Part shown: positions 54,468 to 62,255 of the stretch, piece after piece
Numbering within the stretch: the first letter of the stretch is position 1
Layout: every line of letters starts with the position of its first letter
Assembly (NCBI GenBank): GCA_013298625.1
Contig: JAAFIF010000002.1
Span: 1 to 64,000 of the forward strand
Length of the DNA stretch: 64,000 nucleotides
Source of the DNA: Myxococcales bacterium
Lineage (GTDB): Bacteria > Myxococcota_A > Polyangia > Polyangiales > Ga0077539
Direction: 5' to 3'
The notes under the pieces: generated by a model
What the model saw: the letters and a program-made list of their open reading frames with translations, nothing else
The model's database searches: none
Told to the model about the DNA's origin: nothing
Position numbers and translations under genes: made by a program

Positions 54468-55597
54468 GCGAAGGGCCGGGCCGCGCGAAGAAGAGCGCCG
54501 AGCCCAAGCCTCGCGCCTCGCGCCCTGCGCAGCGCTCGGCGGGATCGTGGGTCTCGCTCGCCGTCGCGTGCGCCGCCATCGCGTTCGTCGCCTACGTCTC
54601 GGTGTGGCTCGTGACGCCGCACGCCGGTCGTCGCGGCGCGGTTCGCATCGCGGTGTCCGAGCACGCGAAGGCCGACGAGGTCGCGCTCGCCCTCTATCGC
54701 GCGGGCACGATCGACCGTCCGTGGCTCTTCTCGTGGGCGATGACGCTCACGGGGGTGGCCGATCGAATTCCGCGACGCGTGCTGCTCTTGCGCGACGACC
54801 TCACGCCGCGCGCGCTCTTGCGGGCGCTCGCGAGCGGAGGCGCCCTGGTGCGCGTGACCATCCCCGAGGGGTACTCGCGCTTCGAGATCGCGCAGAAGCT
54901 CGCGCGCGAGGGCGTCGTGAGCTCGGAGGACGCGTTCGTGAGCGCGACCGAGAGCCGCCCGCTGCTCGATCGCCTGCAAATCCGCGGTGATTCTTGCGAG
55001 GGATACCTCTTCCCCGACACGTACGACCTCTATCCAGAGAGCGCCGCCGACGAGGTGATCGAGCGCATGGTGCGCAATTTCAAGCGGCGCTGGGACGACG
55101 CGCGCCGCGCGATCGCGTTGGCTGATCCTCGACACGCGGCGCTCGCGCTCGACGACCGCGCGCTGCTCACGCTCGCGTCGCTCGTCGAAGAAGAGGCCGG
55201 CGTCAGCGAGGATCGGCCGCGGGTGGCGTCGGTGTTTCTCAACCGGATGACCAGCGCGCAGTTCACGCCGCGTCTGTTGCAGAGCGACCCCACCGTCGTG
55301 TACGGCTGCCGTGCGGCCCGCCCGCCGAGCTGCGCCGACGCGCCGCGAACCGGGCGCATCACCATCACGCGCGCGATGCTCGACGACGCGAGCAATCCCT
55401 TCAGCACGTACAAGCGCGAGGGGCTTCCGCCGGGGCCGATTTCGAACCCGGGTCGCGCGTCGATCGAAGCAGTGCTGCGCCCAGCGGCGTCGAGCGCGCT
55501 CTATTTCGTCGCGATGGGCGACGGCCGCTCAGCCTTCGCCGAGACGCTCGCAGAGCACAACGCCAACGTGCAGCGATACCTTCGGCACCGCCGCTGA
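54401..55597 (+). CDS. mltG: Endolytic murein transglycosylase MltG
   Basis: Membrane-bound lytic transglycosylase that cuts nascent glycan strands. It is 398 residues with a ~48-residue basic cytoplasmic tail and one membrane segment (about 49-70). The YceG domain has LVRVTIPEGYSRFEIAQKLA, EGYLFPDTYDL, the catalytic Glu in LASLVEEEAG, VFLNRM, and NPFSTYKREGLPPGPISNPG. The start could also be GTG 54426; both lie within ruvX. It ends stop-to-stop with the convergent gene (GCTGAGTCAGC, 55593-55603). Confidence 0.93.
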   Translation: MGSGKGTDVSKGSAGSPKRRRVSEGPGRAKKSAEPKPRASRPAQRSAGSWVSLAVACAAIAFVAYVSVWLVTPHAGRRGAVRIAVSEHAKADEVALALYRAGTIDRPWLFSWAMTLTGVADRIPRRVLLLRDDLTPRALLRALASGGALVRVTIPEGYSRFEIAQKLAREGVVSSEDAFVSATESRPLLDRLQIRGDSCEGYLFPDTYDLYPESAADEVIERMVRNFKRRWDDARRAIALADPRHAALALDDRALLTLASLVEEEAGVSEDRPRVASVFLNRMTSAQFTPRLLQSDPTVVYGCRAARPPSCADAPRTGRITITRAMLDDASNPFSTYKREGLPPGPISNPGRASIEAVLRPAASSALYFVAMGDGRSAFAETLAEHNANVQRYLRHRR

Positions 55598-55598
55598 G

Positions 55599-56552
55599 TC
55601 AGCGCTCGACGCGCGCGAGCGAGGGCGTTCCGACGGGGACGAGCACGCGAGAAGCGCCGCGAAACGCGGGCTGCGACGACGATCCACCGGCGTCCATCGC
55701 GTACTCGATCGGGCCGTACAGCGCGACGCGATCGCCCACCACGAGCGTCACGCGCTGCGCCACATCGAACGGAACGAGCGCGAACCCGTCATCGTCGGTC
55801 AACGGCGGACCGACCAGCTCGTCGATCACCGCCTGCGCGATCGCAGGGTCCTCGACGGACGACCGCGTCCCTTCGAGCCGCAATCGGCCTGCAGGGACAC
55901 GCACCGTCGTCCCGTCATCGAGCGCGATCTCGAGCCCCGCAGTGCTCGCATACCGGAGCATCACGGCGTTGGACGCGAGCCGCGTTTGCACGAGCTCGAG
56001 CGAAGCGGCCGCGATCCCGTCGCGCCCGAGCGTCGAGACCACGGTCCCGAACCGCGCGGCGCCCGATGGGCGAGGGGCGCCGATGAGCGCTCCCTTGGGC
56101 TTGAGCTGCGCGCGGCGCTTGCGAACGTACTCGATGATCTTCACCGCGATCCACCAGATGAGCACCGCGACGATGACCGCAGCGAGGAGCGTCACGATCA
56201 CCGCGCCGATCTCGCCCGCGTCTCCGATGCCCGAGCATCCGTCGCAGCCCGCGAGGTCGCCGCACCCGTCGGCGACCGCGCCTGCGCCGCCAGCCTTCGC
56301 CGCGGCTCGCGCTTTGCGCCGCAGCGATGACGGCCCCCACACTTCGTCGAACAGCGCGCTTCGGCCCGGCGCAGTGTGGATCGGGACGACTCGGTGAGAC
56401 TTGCCGCCGTCGCAGACCGTCTCCGCGCCGAGCGCAGTTCGACACTCGAGGCAGTAGTGCTTCGCGACCGTGTCGAGCGCCGCGCTTCCCGACTCTGAGG
56501 CGGCGAACGCGCCGTGCAGCTTCGGAAGCACCTTGTGCTTCGCGGCGCTCAT
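55599..56552 (-). CDS. Hypothetical single-pass membrane protein
   Basis: A 317-residue protein of unknown function. The N-terminal ~110 residues contain a possible zinc-binding site (HYCLECRTALGAETVC) and a Gly/Cys-rich stretch (VADGCGDLAGCDGCSG). One strong membrane segment (about 129-152, GAVIVTLLAAVIVAVLIWWIAVKI) precedes a basic stretch and a C-terminal ~130-residue beta-rich domain. That domain ends in a conserved-looking FRGASRVLVPVGTPS tail, similar to membrane proteins with a cytoplasmic E3-like (GIDE/MUL1) region, though this is only a resemblance. The ATG at 56552 overlaps the upstream gene's stop by four bases. Last gene of the four-gene operon. Confidence 0.75.
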   Translation of the reverse strand: MSAAKHKVLPKLHGAFAASESGSAALDTVAKHYCLECRTALGAETVCDGGKSHRVVPIHTAPGRSALFDEVWGPSSLRRKARAAAKAGGAGAVADGCGDLAGCDGCSGIGDAGEIGAVIVTLLAAVIVAVLIWWIAVKIIEYVRKRRAQLKPKGALIGAPRPSGAARFGTVVSTLGRDGIAAASLELVQTRLASNAVMLRYASTAGLEIALDDGTTVRVPAGRLRLEGTRSSVEDPAIAQAVIDELVGPPLTDDDGFALVPFDVAQRVTLVVGDRVALYGPIEYAMDAGGSSSQPAFRGASRVLVPVGTPSLARVER

Positions 56553-57136
56553 CCCGCGAACTCGTGGCGAAGCGCGCGACGAAGGATGAAGTACCCGACG
56601 AACGGGCGGATCACGCCGAGCGCGAGGTACGCCTTGCCGAGCAGCAGGTCCGACGAGTCCGCGCTGACCTTCACGAGAAAGTCCCTCAAGAACCGCGACG
56701 GATCGAGGCCGTTGGCGCCGAGGCCGTAGTCGAGCAACAGCGCCTTTGGGTAGTCGTTGTGTCGGCTCGAGAGCGACGCGGCGTGCACGCGATAGAAGCC
56801 GAAGCGCTTCGGCTTCGCGTCGCTCGGCTTGGCAGAGTGCTCGTTCTCCACGCCGTTTTGACGGACAGGGATGTTGTAGCCGTGCACGCAGGGCTCGGGT
56901 CCGTCGCTGACGCGGTTGGGGCCGCGGTAGAAGCCCTTGCGAAACTTGCGGATCCCGAGCAACCCCGGGACGAAGCCGACGTTGACGCCGTCCCACTCCC
57001 AGCCGACGAGCTCGTCGAACGTGGGTGCTTCTCCCTCGCGCATCACCCGCTCGAGCTCTGCGCTCGTGGCGCTGTACAGGTCGAGCGCCTTCGAGCGAAG
57101 CGCCGCTGGGTTGGAGACCACCAGATTTGCACTCAT
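56549..57136 (-). CDS. Conserved hypothetical protein, GXWXG-like
   Basis: A 195-residue soluble protein of unknown function. It opens with a helical part (LVVSNPAALRSKALDLYSATS), contains GWEWDGVNVGFVPGLLGIRKFRKGFYR, and ends with a characteristic block LLLDYGLGANGLDPSRFLRDFLV followed by LLLGKAYLALGVIRPFVGYFILRR. It resembles small beta-barrel proteins that bind lipids or cofactors, which is a guess. ATGA overlaps link it to the thioesterase gene upstream (57133-57136) and the membrane protein gene downstream (56549-56552). Confidence 0.72.
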   Translation of the reverse strand: MSANLVVSNPAALRSKALDLYSATSAELERVMREGEAPTFDELVGWEWDGVNVGFVPGLLGIRKFRKGFYRGPNRVSDGPEPCVHGYNIPVRQNGVENEHSAKPSDAKPKRFGFYRVHAASLSSRHNDYPKALLLDYGLGANGLDPSRFLRDFLVKVSADSSDLLLGKAYLALGVIRPFVGYFILRRALRHEFAG

Positions 57137-57558
57137 TCTGCGGCGGATCGTAGCGCGACGCGCAGCTCCTCAGGAGGCTCGATTCGCGCGAAGGTCGCGC
57201 GATCGACGAAGGCGTGCGTGGTCGTGCCGCTCGCGTGCTCGCTCGCGCCGTCTGAGGCAGCGCGGACGCTGTATCGCAGCACGAGGTCGCGCCCGACCAA
57301 CTCGGCACGGATGTCGACGCGCAGCTCGTCGCCGAAGCGCATGGGCCGCCGAAACTTCGCGTCGCACGCGGTGAGCGGCGCCGCCCACGTTCGCGCGTCG
57401 AGCACGCGCGCGAGGTCGATTCCGTGCGCGCGCAGCGCCTCGACGTACGCGTCGTGAAACAGGTCGAACACCCGCGCGAAGAACACGATCCCCGCGGCGT
57501 CGACGTCCTGAAACCGCACCCGCACCCGGTGAGAGTGCCACACGTTCTGATCGCTCAT
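57133..57558 (-). CDS. YbgC/FadM-like acyl-CoA thioesterase
   Basis: A 141-residue hot-dog-fold thioesterase. The N-terminal VRVRFQDVDAAGIVFFARVFDLFHDAYVEAL contains the catalytic Asp (Asp18 or Asp20), as in the 4-hydroxybenzoyl-CoA/YbgC group. It should hydrolyse a short-chain or aromatic acyl-CoA. It is coupled by a 4-bp overlap to the AMP-ligase upstream, which would make acyl-CoAs, so the pair may control an acyl-CoA pool. Confidence 0.88.
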   Translation of the reverse strand: MSDQNVWHSHRVRVRFQDVDAAGIVFFARVFDLFHDAYVEALRAHGIDLARVLDARTWAAPLTACDAKFRRPMRFGDELRVDIRAELVGRDLVLRYSVRAASDGASEHASGTTTHAFVDRATFARIEPPEELRVALRSAAE

Positions 57559-59027
57559 CGCCTCGTGCTCCCGCTCGCGCGCAGCGCGGCCTTCAACACC
57601 TTGCCCATCGCATTGCGCGGCAATTCACTGACAAAATGAACCTCTCTGGGGCGCTTGTGCGCGCTGATCAACCCGCACACGTGGGCGACCAGCGCGTCGG
57701 AGGCAGGCCGCTCGAGCTCGTCTCGCGCGACGACGTACGCGACGATCCGCTCGCCGAGATCGTCGTCGTCGACGCCGATCACCGCGCAGTCCTGCACGGA
57801 CGGGTGCTCGCGAAGGGCGGCTTCGACCTCGCCAGCGCCGACTTTGTAGCCCCCGGTCTTGATGAGGTCCGTCGCGCGGCGCCCCACGATTTTGACCCAT
57901 CCGTCGCCGTCCATCACCGCCAGGTCGCCCGTGTAGAACCAACGGTCGCCGTCCATCGCCGCGGAGGTGGCGTCGGGGCGATGCAGGTAGCCGTCGAACA
58001 CGTTGGCGCCGCGCACGCGGACTTCGCCGATCGACGCGCCGTCCGCAGCGATCGTGGGCGATCGATGGTCGTCGACGAGCGCCACTTCGACTCCATCAAC
58101 AGCGCGCCCGACCCAGCCTGCGCGACGCGCGTCGTCGTGACGAACCGCGCAGTTGATGAGGGTCTCGGTGAGGCCGTAGCGCTCGACCACTCGCTGACCG
58201 CACGCGCGCTCGATGCGGTGAAACTCTCGCGTCGAGAGCGGCGCAGAGCCGCTGACGAGCAGCCGCGCCCGTGACAGGTCGCGCGCCACGACAGCGTCGC
58301 GCTCCGCGGCGTCGACGAGCCGGTGGTACATCGTCGGAACGGCGTAGAGCACCGTCGCGCCGTCGCCGATCCGCGCTGCGAGCGACGCGGGATCGAAGCG
58401 GGAGCTCCAGTCGAGCGCCGCGCCCGATCGCAGCGCGCCGAAGAGCCCCAAACACAGCCCGTGCACGTGAAACATCGGCAGCGCGTGCGCGATCCGATCG
58501 GACTCGCGCAGCCCCCAGGCGCGCGCGAGTCCGTCGAGGTTGCTCGCGACGTTGCGCGCGGTGAGCACTGCGCCCTTGGGGGCGCCGGTGGTTCCTGAAG
58601 TGTAGAGGACGAGCAGCGGTCGATCGTCGACGAGCCTCGATGGCGGCAGCGATGCGCCTTCGCTCGGCGAGACGAGCGTGTCGATCGCGCCCGCGCGGGC
58701 AGCGTGCGCCCGGCGAGGGCCGCTGAAGCAGAGCTTGGGCGAGGCGTCAGCGAGCACGTGCTCGAGCTCTCGCGCGCCGAGCTGCGGGTTGAGCGGCACC
58801 GAGACCGCGCCGTAGAGCGCGTTGCCGACGAGCGCGACGAACGTCTCGAGGTCGGGGTCTGTCCACACGCCGACGTGATCGCCCGGCGCGACGCCCCGGC
58901 TCGCGAGCACCGCAGCGTGAGCGCCTGCGGCGCGCGCGAGCTCAGCGCGCGAGACCACGCGTCGGTCGACGAAGAGGGCAGGGGCGTCGTCCGCCGAATC
59001 GAGCGAAGAGAGCAGCGTCGAACTCAT
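57555..59027 (-). CDS. Acyl-CoA synthetase, malonyl-CoA ligase (MatB)-like
   Basis: A 490-residue AMP-forming ligase. It carries the P-loop LYTSGTTGAPKG (141-152), HALPMFHVHGLCLGLFGAL, the VERYGLTET adenine-binding block, and YTGDLAVMDGDGWVKIVGRR with a hinge Arg/Asp. The C-terminal lysine in RNAMGKVLK is present. Sequence around HALPMFHVHGL and AGWVGRAVDGVEV is closest to malonyl-CoA synthetase (MatB/ACSF3) as I recall it, but a short-chain acyl substrate is possible. The ATG at 59025-59027 begins the four-gene operon; a 68-bp gap separates it from the divergent TerB-like gene. Confidence 0.85.
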   Translation of the reverse strand: MSSTLLSSLDSADDAPALFVDRRVVSRAELARAAGAHAAVLASRGVAPGDHVGVWTDPDLETFVALVGNALYGAVSVPLNPQLGARELEHVLADASPKLCFSGPRRAHAARAGAIDTLVSPSEGASLPPSRLVDDRPLLVLYTSGTTGAPKGAVLTARNVASNLDGLARAWGLRESDRIAHALPMFHVHGLCLGLFGALRSGAALDWSSRFDPASLAARIGDGATVLYAVPTMYHRLVDAAERDAVVARDLSRARLLVSGSAPLSTREFHRIERACGQRVVERYGLTETLINCAVRHDDARRAGWVGRAVDGVEVALVDDHRSPTIAADGASIGEVRVRGANVFDGYLHRPDATSAAMDGDRWFYTGDLAVMDGDGWVKIVGRRATDLIKTGGYKVGAGEVEAALREHPSVQDCAVIGVDDDDLGERIVAYVVARDELERPASDALVAHVCGLISAHKRPREVHFVSELPRNAMGKVLKAALRASGSTRR

Positions 59028-59095
59028 GGGATCGCAAGCACGTCGCGGACGTAGTGGTCTCGCCCCGCGGCGATGCGGTACGGTATCACCCACTG

Positions 59096-59587
59096 ATGGC
59101 AACGAAGAACGATCCGAAGAGCGTGCGCGACCGGTACAGCGAGTGGGCGAAGAAGCGCGGTGCGCCAGGACCGACGTTGCCGCCCGACAAGAGCGCAGCG
59201 CTCGTCGAGACGATGGTGATCGCGGCGTGCATCGACGGAGTGCTCGTCGAGGGCGAAGCGACCGCGCTGCGCACGATGATCCTCTCGACGCCGGGCTTCG
59301 AGGGGCTCGACCGCGAGGGCCTCTCGCGCACCGTCGACTCGGTCGCGCAGCGCATCGCCAGCGAGGGGATCGAGGCTCGCGTGAAGGCCATCGCCGAGGC
59401 GCTCGGCGACGAGCCGTCGCTGCGCGAAGAGGCGTTCTTGCTCGCGACGGCGTTCGTTCAGTTCGACGGCGAAGTGGGCGAAGAAGAGCAGTCGTTTCTC
59501 GACGAGCTGCAGAAGATTCTCGGCATCACCGACGAGCGCGCGAGCCACATCAACGCCGTCGTCGCCGAGCTGCGCGCGAGCTCGTAG
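59096..59587 (+). CDS. TerB-like domain protein
   Basis: A 163-residue helical protein. Residues 25-160 fit the TerB/tellurite-resistance-like fold: VETMVIAACIDGVLVEGEATALRTMI and FLLATAFVQFDGEVGEEEQSFLDELQKILGI, two acidic D-G-x3-E-E/A blocks. In TerB these bind metal ions, and the domain is found in stress-related proteins. No other ter genes are nearby. It is convergent with the CPBP-family gene, six bases apart. Confidence 0.8.
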   Translation: MATKNDPKSVRDRYSEWAKKRGAPGPTLPPDKSAALVETMVIAACIDGVLVEGEATALRTMILSTPGFEGLDREGLSRTVDSVAQRIASEGIEARVKAIAEALGDEPSLREEAFLLATAFVQFDGEVGEEEQSFLDELQKILGITDERASHINAVVAELRASS

Positions 59588-59593
59588 CGCGCC

Positions 59594-60739
59594 TCACGGC
59601 AGCGACACCCCGAGCACGAAGAAGAGAAACGCGCCGACGAGAAAGTGCGACAACGTCGGCCCGATCAAGTGCCTGCGGCGCGAGAACAGCCAGCCCCAGA
59701 ACAAGCCGGGCACGATCGCGAGCGCGGCGAACAGCGCGCTCATGTGCAGGTGATTGACCGAGAACATCAGCGCCGCGACGAAGATCGCGCTCCAGCGCCG
59801 ACGCTTTCCGAGCAGAAAGCTCTCGAGCCCCGCCTGCAGCGCCGAGCGCACCGTGAACTCTTGGACGATCGCTGAGGCCAGGTAGATGAGCAGCAGCTTC
59901 ACCACCGTCGGCTGCGCGAGGTAGCGCTGCCAATCGGGGTGCTCGAACAACGGCAGCGCGCGCCACGCAGGCTTGCTCTGCAGCAAGAGCCATTTCATCG
60001 CCGCGAGCAGCGCGCAGAAGGGCGGGGTCAACAGCAGCGACTCGAGCAGCGACCACAGCAGCGCGCGGCGTCCGAGGCCGAAATCTTCGAGCGGATAGCC
60101 CGTGTTGCGGACGAACCTCCACGCCCCCCAGCCCATCAGACCGATGATCGGCAGAGAGATAAACGAGCTGCTCGTCGGCAGCGATTGCATGCGAGGCAGC
60201 GCCGCGAGCAGCACCGCGTAGCCGCACAAGAGCACGACGACCTTCACGATCAGCTCGCCGAGCGCCGCGCGACGGCGCTCGCCTTCGAGCGAGTCGAGCC
60301 CCGCGCGGCGCACGCGCAGCGCGAGCCTGCGCGCCAGCAGGTCTCGCATGGGAGCGCATCGCTCGAGCGCGCTGAACGGCAAGGCGATCACCACGCCGTC
60401 CTCGATCATCTGGATCGAGAGCGGGCGAGGGAGCCGATCGAAGAAGCCGACGTCCGCGATGATCTCGCCCGGCTCGAGCTCGGCGATCGGGTGCTCGATG
60501 TGCGGGCGATTGACCTCGCGCTTGTAGGCTTCGGCTCGGCCCTCGACGAGCACGTACAGCGTGTCCGACGGGCTACCCTCGTCGACGACGCGCGCGCCCG
60601 CCGCGAACTCGAGGCGGAGCGAGCTCGATTCGAGGTCGGCGAGCGATGCGTCGTCGAGCTCGTCGAACGGAGCGAACTTGCGCAGCGACGACTCGGGGCG
60701 GCCCGAGTCAGTCGTTCCAGCGGGTGACGACGCTGCCAT
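59594..60739 (-). CDS. Cyclic nucleotide-binding domain fused to CPBP-type (Rce1-like) membrane domain
   Basis: A 381-residue integral membrane protein. A cyclic-nucleotide-binding domain is at about 20-130 (FAAGARVVDEGSPSDTLYVLVEG and LEPGEIIADVGFFDRLPR). Seven or so membrane segments follow from about 165. The CPBP motifs are partly altered: EExxxR reads QEFTVR (293-298), FxxxH is FSVNH (326-330), and the last His is His365. Rce1/CPBP proteins are intramembrane proteases or structural homologues; the Gln replacing a Glu makes activity uncertain. The ATG at 60737-60739 lies inside the 3' end of the kinase gene (32-bp overlap), suggesting coupled expression. Confidence 0.82.
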   Translation of the reverse strand: MAASSPAGTTDSGRPESSLRKFAPFDELDDASLADLESSSLRLEFAAGARVVDEGSPSDTLYVLVEGRAEAYKREVNRPHIEHPIAELEPGEIIADVGFFDRLPRPLSIQMIEDGVVIALPFSALERCAPMRDLLARRLALRVRRAGLDSLEGERRRAALGELIVKVVVLLCGYAVLLAALPRMQSLPTSSSFISLPIIGLMGWGAWRFVRNTGYPLEDFGLGRRALLWSLLESLLLTPPFCALLAAMKWLLLQSKPAWRALPLFEHPDWQRYLAQPTVVKLLLIYLASAIVQEFTVRSALQAGLESFLLGKRRRWSAIFVAALMFSVNHLHMSALFAALAIVPGLFWGWLFSRRRHLIGPTLSHFLVGAFLFFVLGVSLP

Positions 60740-62171
60740 TCGGGTTGGTGCGGCGGGTGGATGGCGCCGTCTGCGTCGACTGCGTCGTGCCACGACGAAC
60801 CACGCGACGGACCCTCGTTGGATTGGCAACGGGCGCGACGGTGTCGGGCTGCTGCTCGGGCTGCGCTGGCGGATCGACCACGGCCGCCCCGCCCGCAGCG
60901 TTGCTGTCGTCCTGCGTGTTGGCCGGAGCCTGCGCCTGAGCGACCGCTGCCGCTGCGCGCGCCACGGTCTCCGACGAGCCCACGTTGTTGGTCGCGACTT
61001 CGCGAGCCGGCGTGGAGGTGACCGGCGCGACCTGCCTCGATGCCGCGCGAGTCGGCGTGCGAAGCGTGGCGATTCCGACCAGCAACGCGGCGAGGCCAAC
61101 ACCGACCAGGCCGACGGTCACCGCGCGACGCTTTCCTGCGACTTGGGTTGCGCCAGTCGTGACGATCGCGCCGCCCTCGGCCAACGCGCGAGCGTCCGTC
61201 ACGGCCGCGTCGAGCATGCGCAGAAACTCCGCGGCGCTCTGCGGTCGCTTGGCGGGATCTTTCGCGAGCGCGCGCTGCACCGCTCGTTCGAGCGACTCTG
61301 GGATCTGACGATTCGGCGCCACTTCGCGCACCGGCGGCGGAACCGTCTTGATGTGATGCGCCATCACGATCACCGCGTCGTCGTCGGTAAACGGCGGGCG
61401 CCCCGTCAACATGTGAAACAGCAGCACGCCGACCGCATACAAATCACTGCGCCCGTCGATCGGCTTGCCCTGGGCCTGCTCCGGCGACATGTAGCGCGGC
61501 GTCCCGAAGACCGTGCCCTCTTGCGTCTGCAGCGCGTCGATCCCGCGCTCTCCGTCACGGATCTTCGCGATGCCGAAGTCCACGACCTTCACCACTTCGG
61601 AGTCCTGCGCCTCGACCCCGTGCACCTTCGCCAAGAAGATGTTGTCCGGCTTCAGGTCGCGGTGAATGATCCCGCGCGCGTGCGCCTCGTCGAGCGAGCG
61701 AAGCACGCCGGTCGCTGCGCGAATGGCAAACAACACGTCGAGCGGACCTTCTCGCTTCACCCGCGTCGAGAGCATCTCGCCCTCGAGCAGCTCCATCGCG
61801 AGAAACAGCAGCCGATCCGTCGTCTGTCCAAAGTCGAACACCGTGACGGTGTTCGGGTGCTTCAGCTGCGAGAGCGTCCGCGCCTCTCGATGAAACCTCG
61901 CCGCAGTGTCCGGGTCGCGTCCGAGGTCCTTGCGCAGCACCTTCAGCGCCACCTCGCGTCCCATGCCCTGCTGCTCGGCACGGTACACCGTCCCCATCCC
62001 GCCAGATCCCACGCGACCCACGATCACGTAGCGCTCTGCGACGGTCGTCCCCAGCAACGGATCACCTTGCGCGGCCTCGATGACCGACGCTTCGAGCGGA
62101 CGGCGACCGTCCGAGGGACATCGCCGCGTTCCCGCTTCGTAGTGCGCGTTGCACAGGGGACAGACCAACAT
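60708..62171 (-). CDS. Hanks-type serine/threonine protein kinase
   Basis: A 487-residue transmembrane kinase. A short N-terminal Cys motif (CPLC and Cys18) may bind zinc. The kinase domain (48-320) has GSGGMG (55-60), Lys77, HRDLKPDN (170-177) and DFG (198-200), all intact, and a GTVFGTPRYMSPEQAQG activation/APE region. One membrane segment (about 347-367) precedes a ~115-residue Ala/Pro/Gln-rich extracellular tail with a basic end. This layout fits a PknB-like receptor kinase lacking PASTA domains. The gene starts 84 bp from the divergent HEAT-repeat gene. Confidence 0.93.
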   Translation of the reverse strand: MLVCPLCNAHYEAGTRRCPSDGRRPLEASVIEAAQGDPLLGTTVAERYVIVGRVGSGGMGTVYRAEQQGMGREVALKVLRKDLGRDPDTAARFHREARTLSQLKHPNTVTVFDFGQTTDRLLFLAMELLEGEMLSTRVKREGPLDVLFAIRAATGVLRSLDEAHARGIIHRDLKPDNIFLAKVHGVEAQDSEVVKVVDFGIAKIRDGERGIDALQTQEGTVFGTPRYMSPEQAQGKPIDGRSDLYAVGVLLFHMLTGRPPFTDDDAVIVMAHHIKTVPPPVREVAPNRQIPESLERAVQRALAKDPAKRPQSAAEFLRMLDAAVTDARALAEGGAIVTTGATQVAGKRRAVTVGLVGVGLAALLVGIATLRTPTRAASRQVAPVTSTPAREVATNNVGSSETVARAAAAVAQAQAPANTQDDSNAAGGAAVVDPPAQPEQQPDTVAPVANPTRVRRVVRRGTTQSTQTAPSTRRTNPNGSVVTRWND

Positions 62172-62255
62172 CGAGAGCGAGCTTACAACGGATTACGCGG
62201 CGCAACCAACGACCACGCGACGGCCGCCGCGAGAAGGGTGGTAGCGTGTGCCTCG

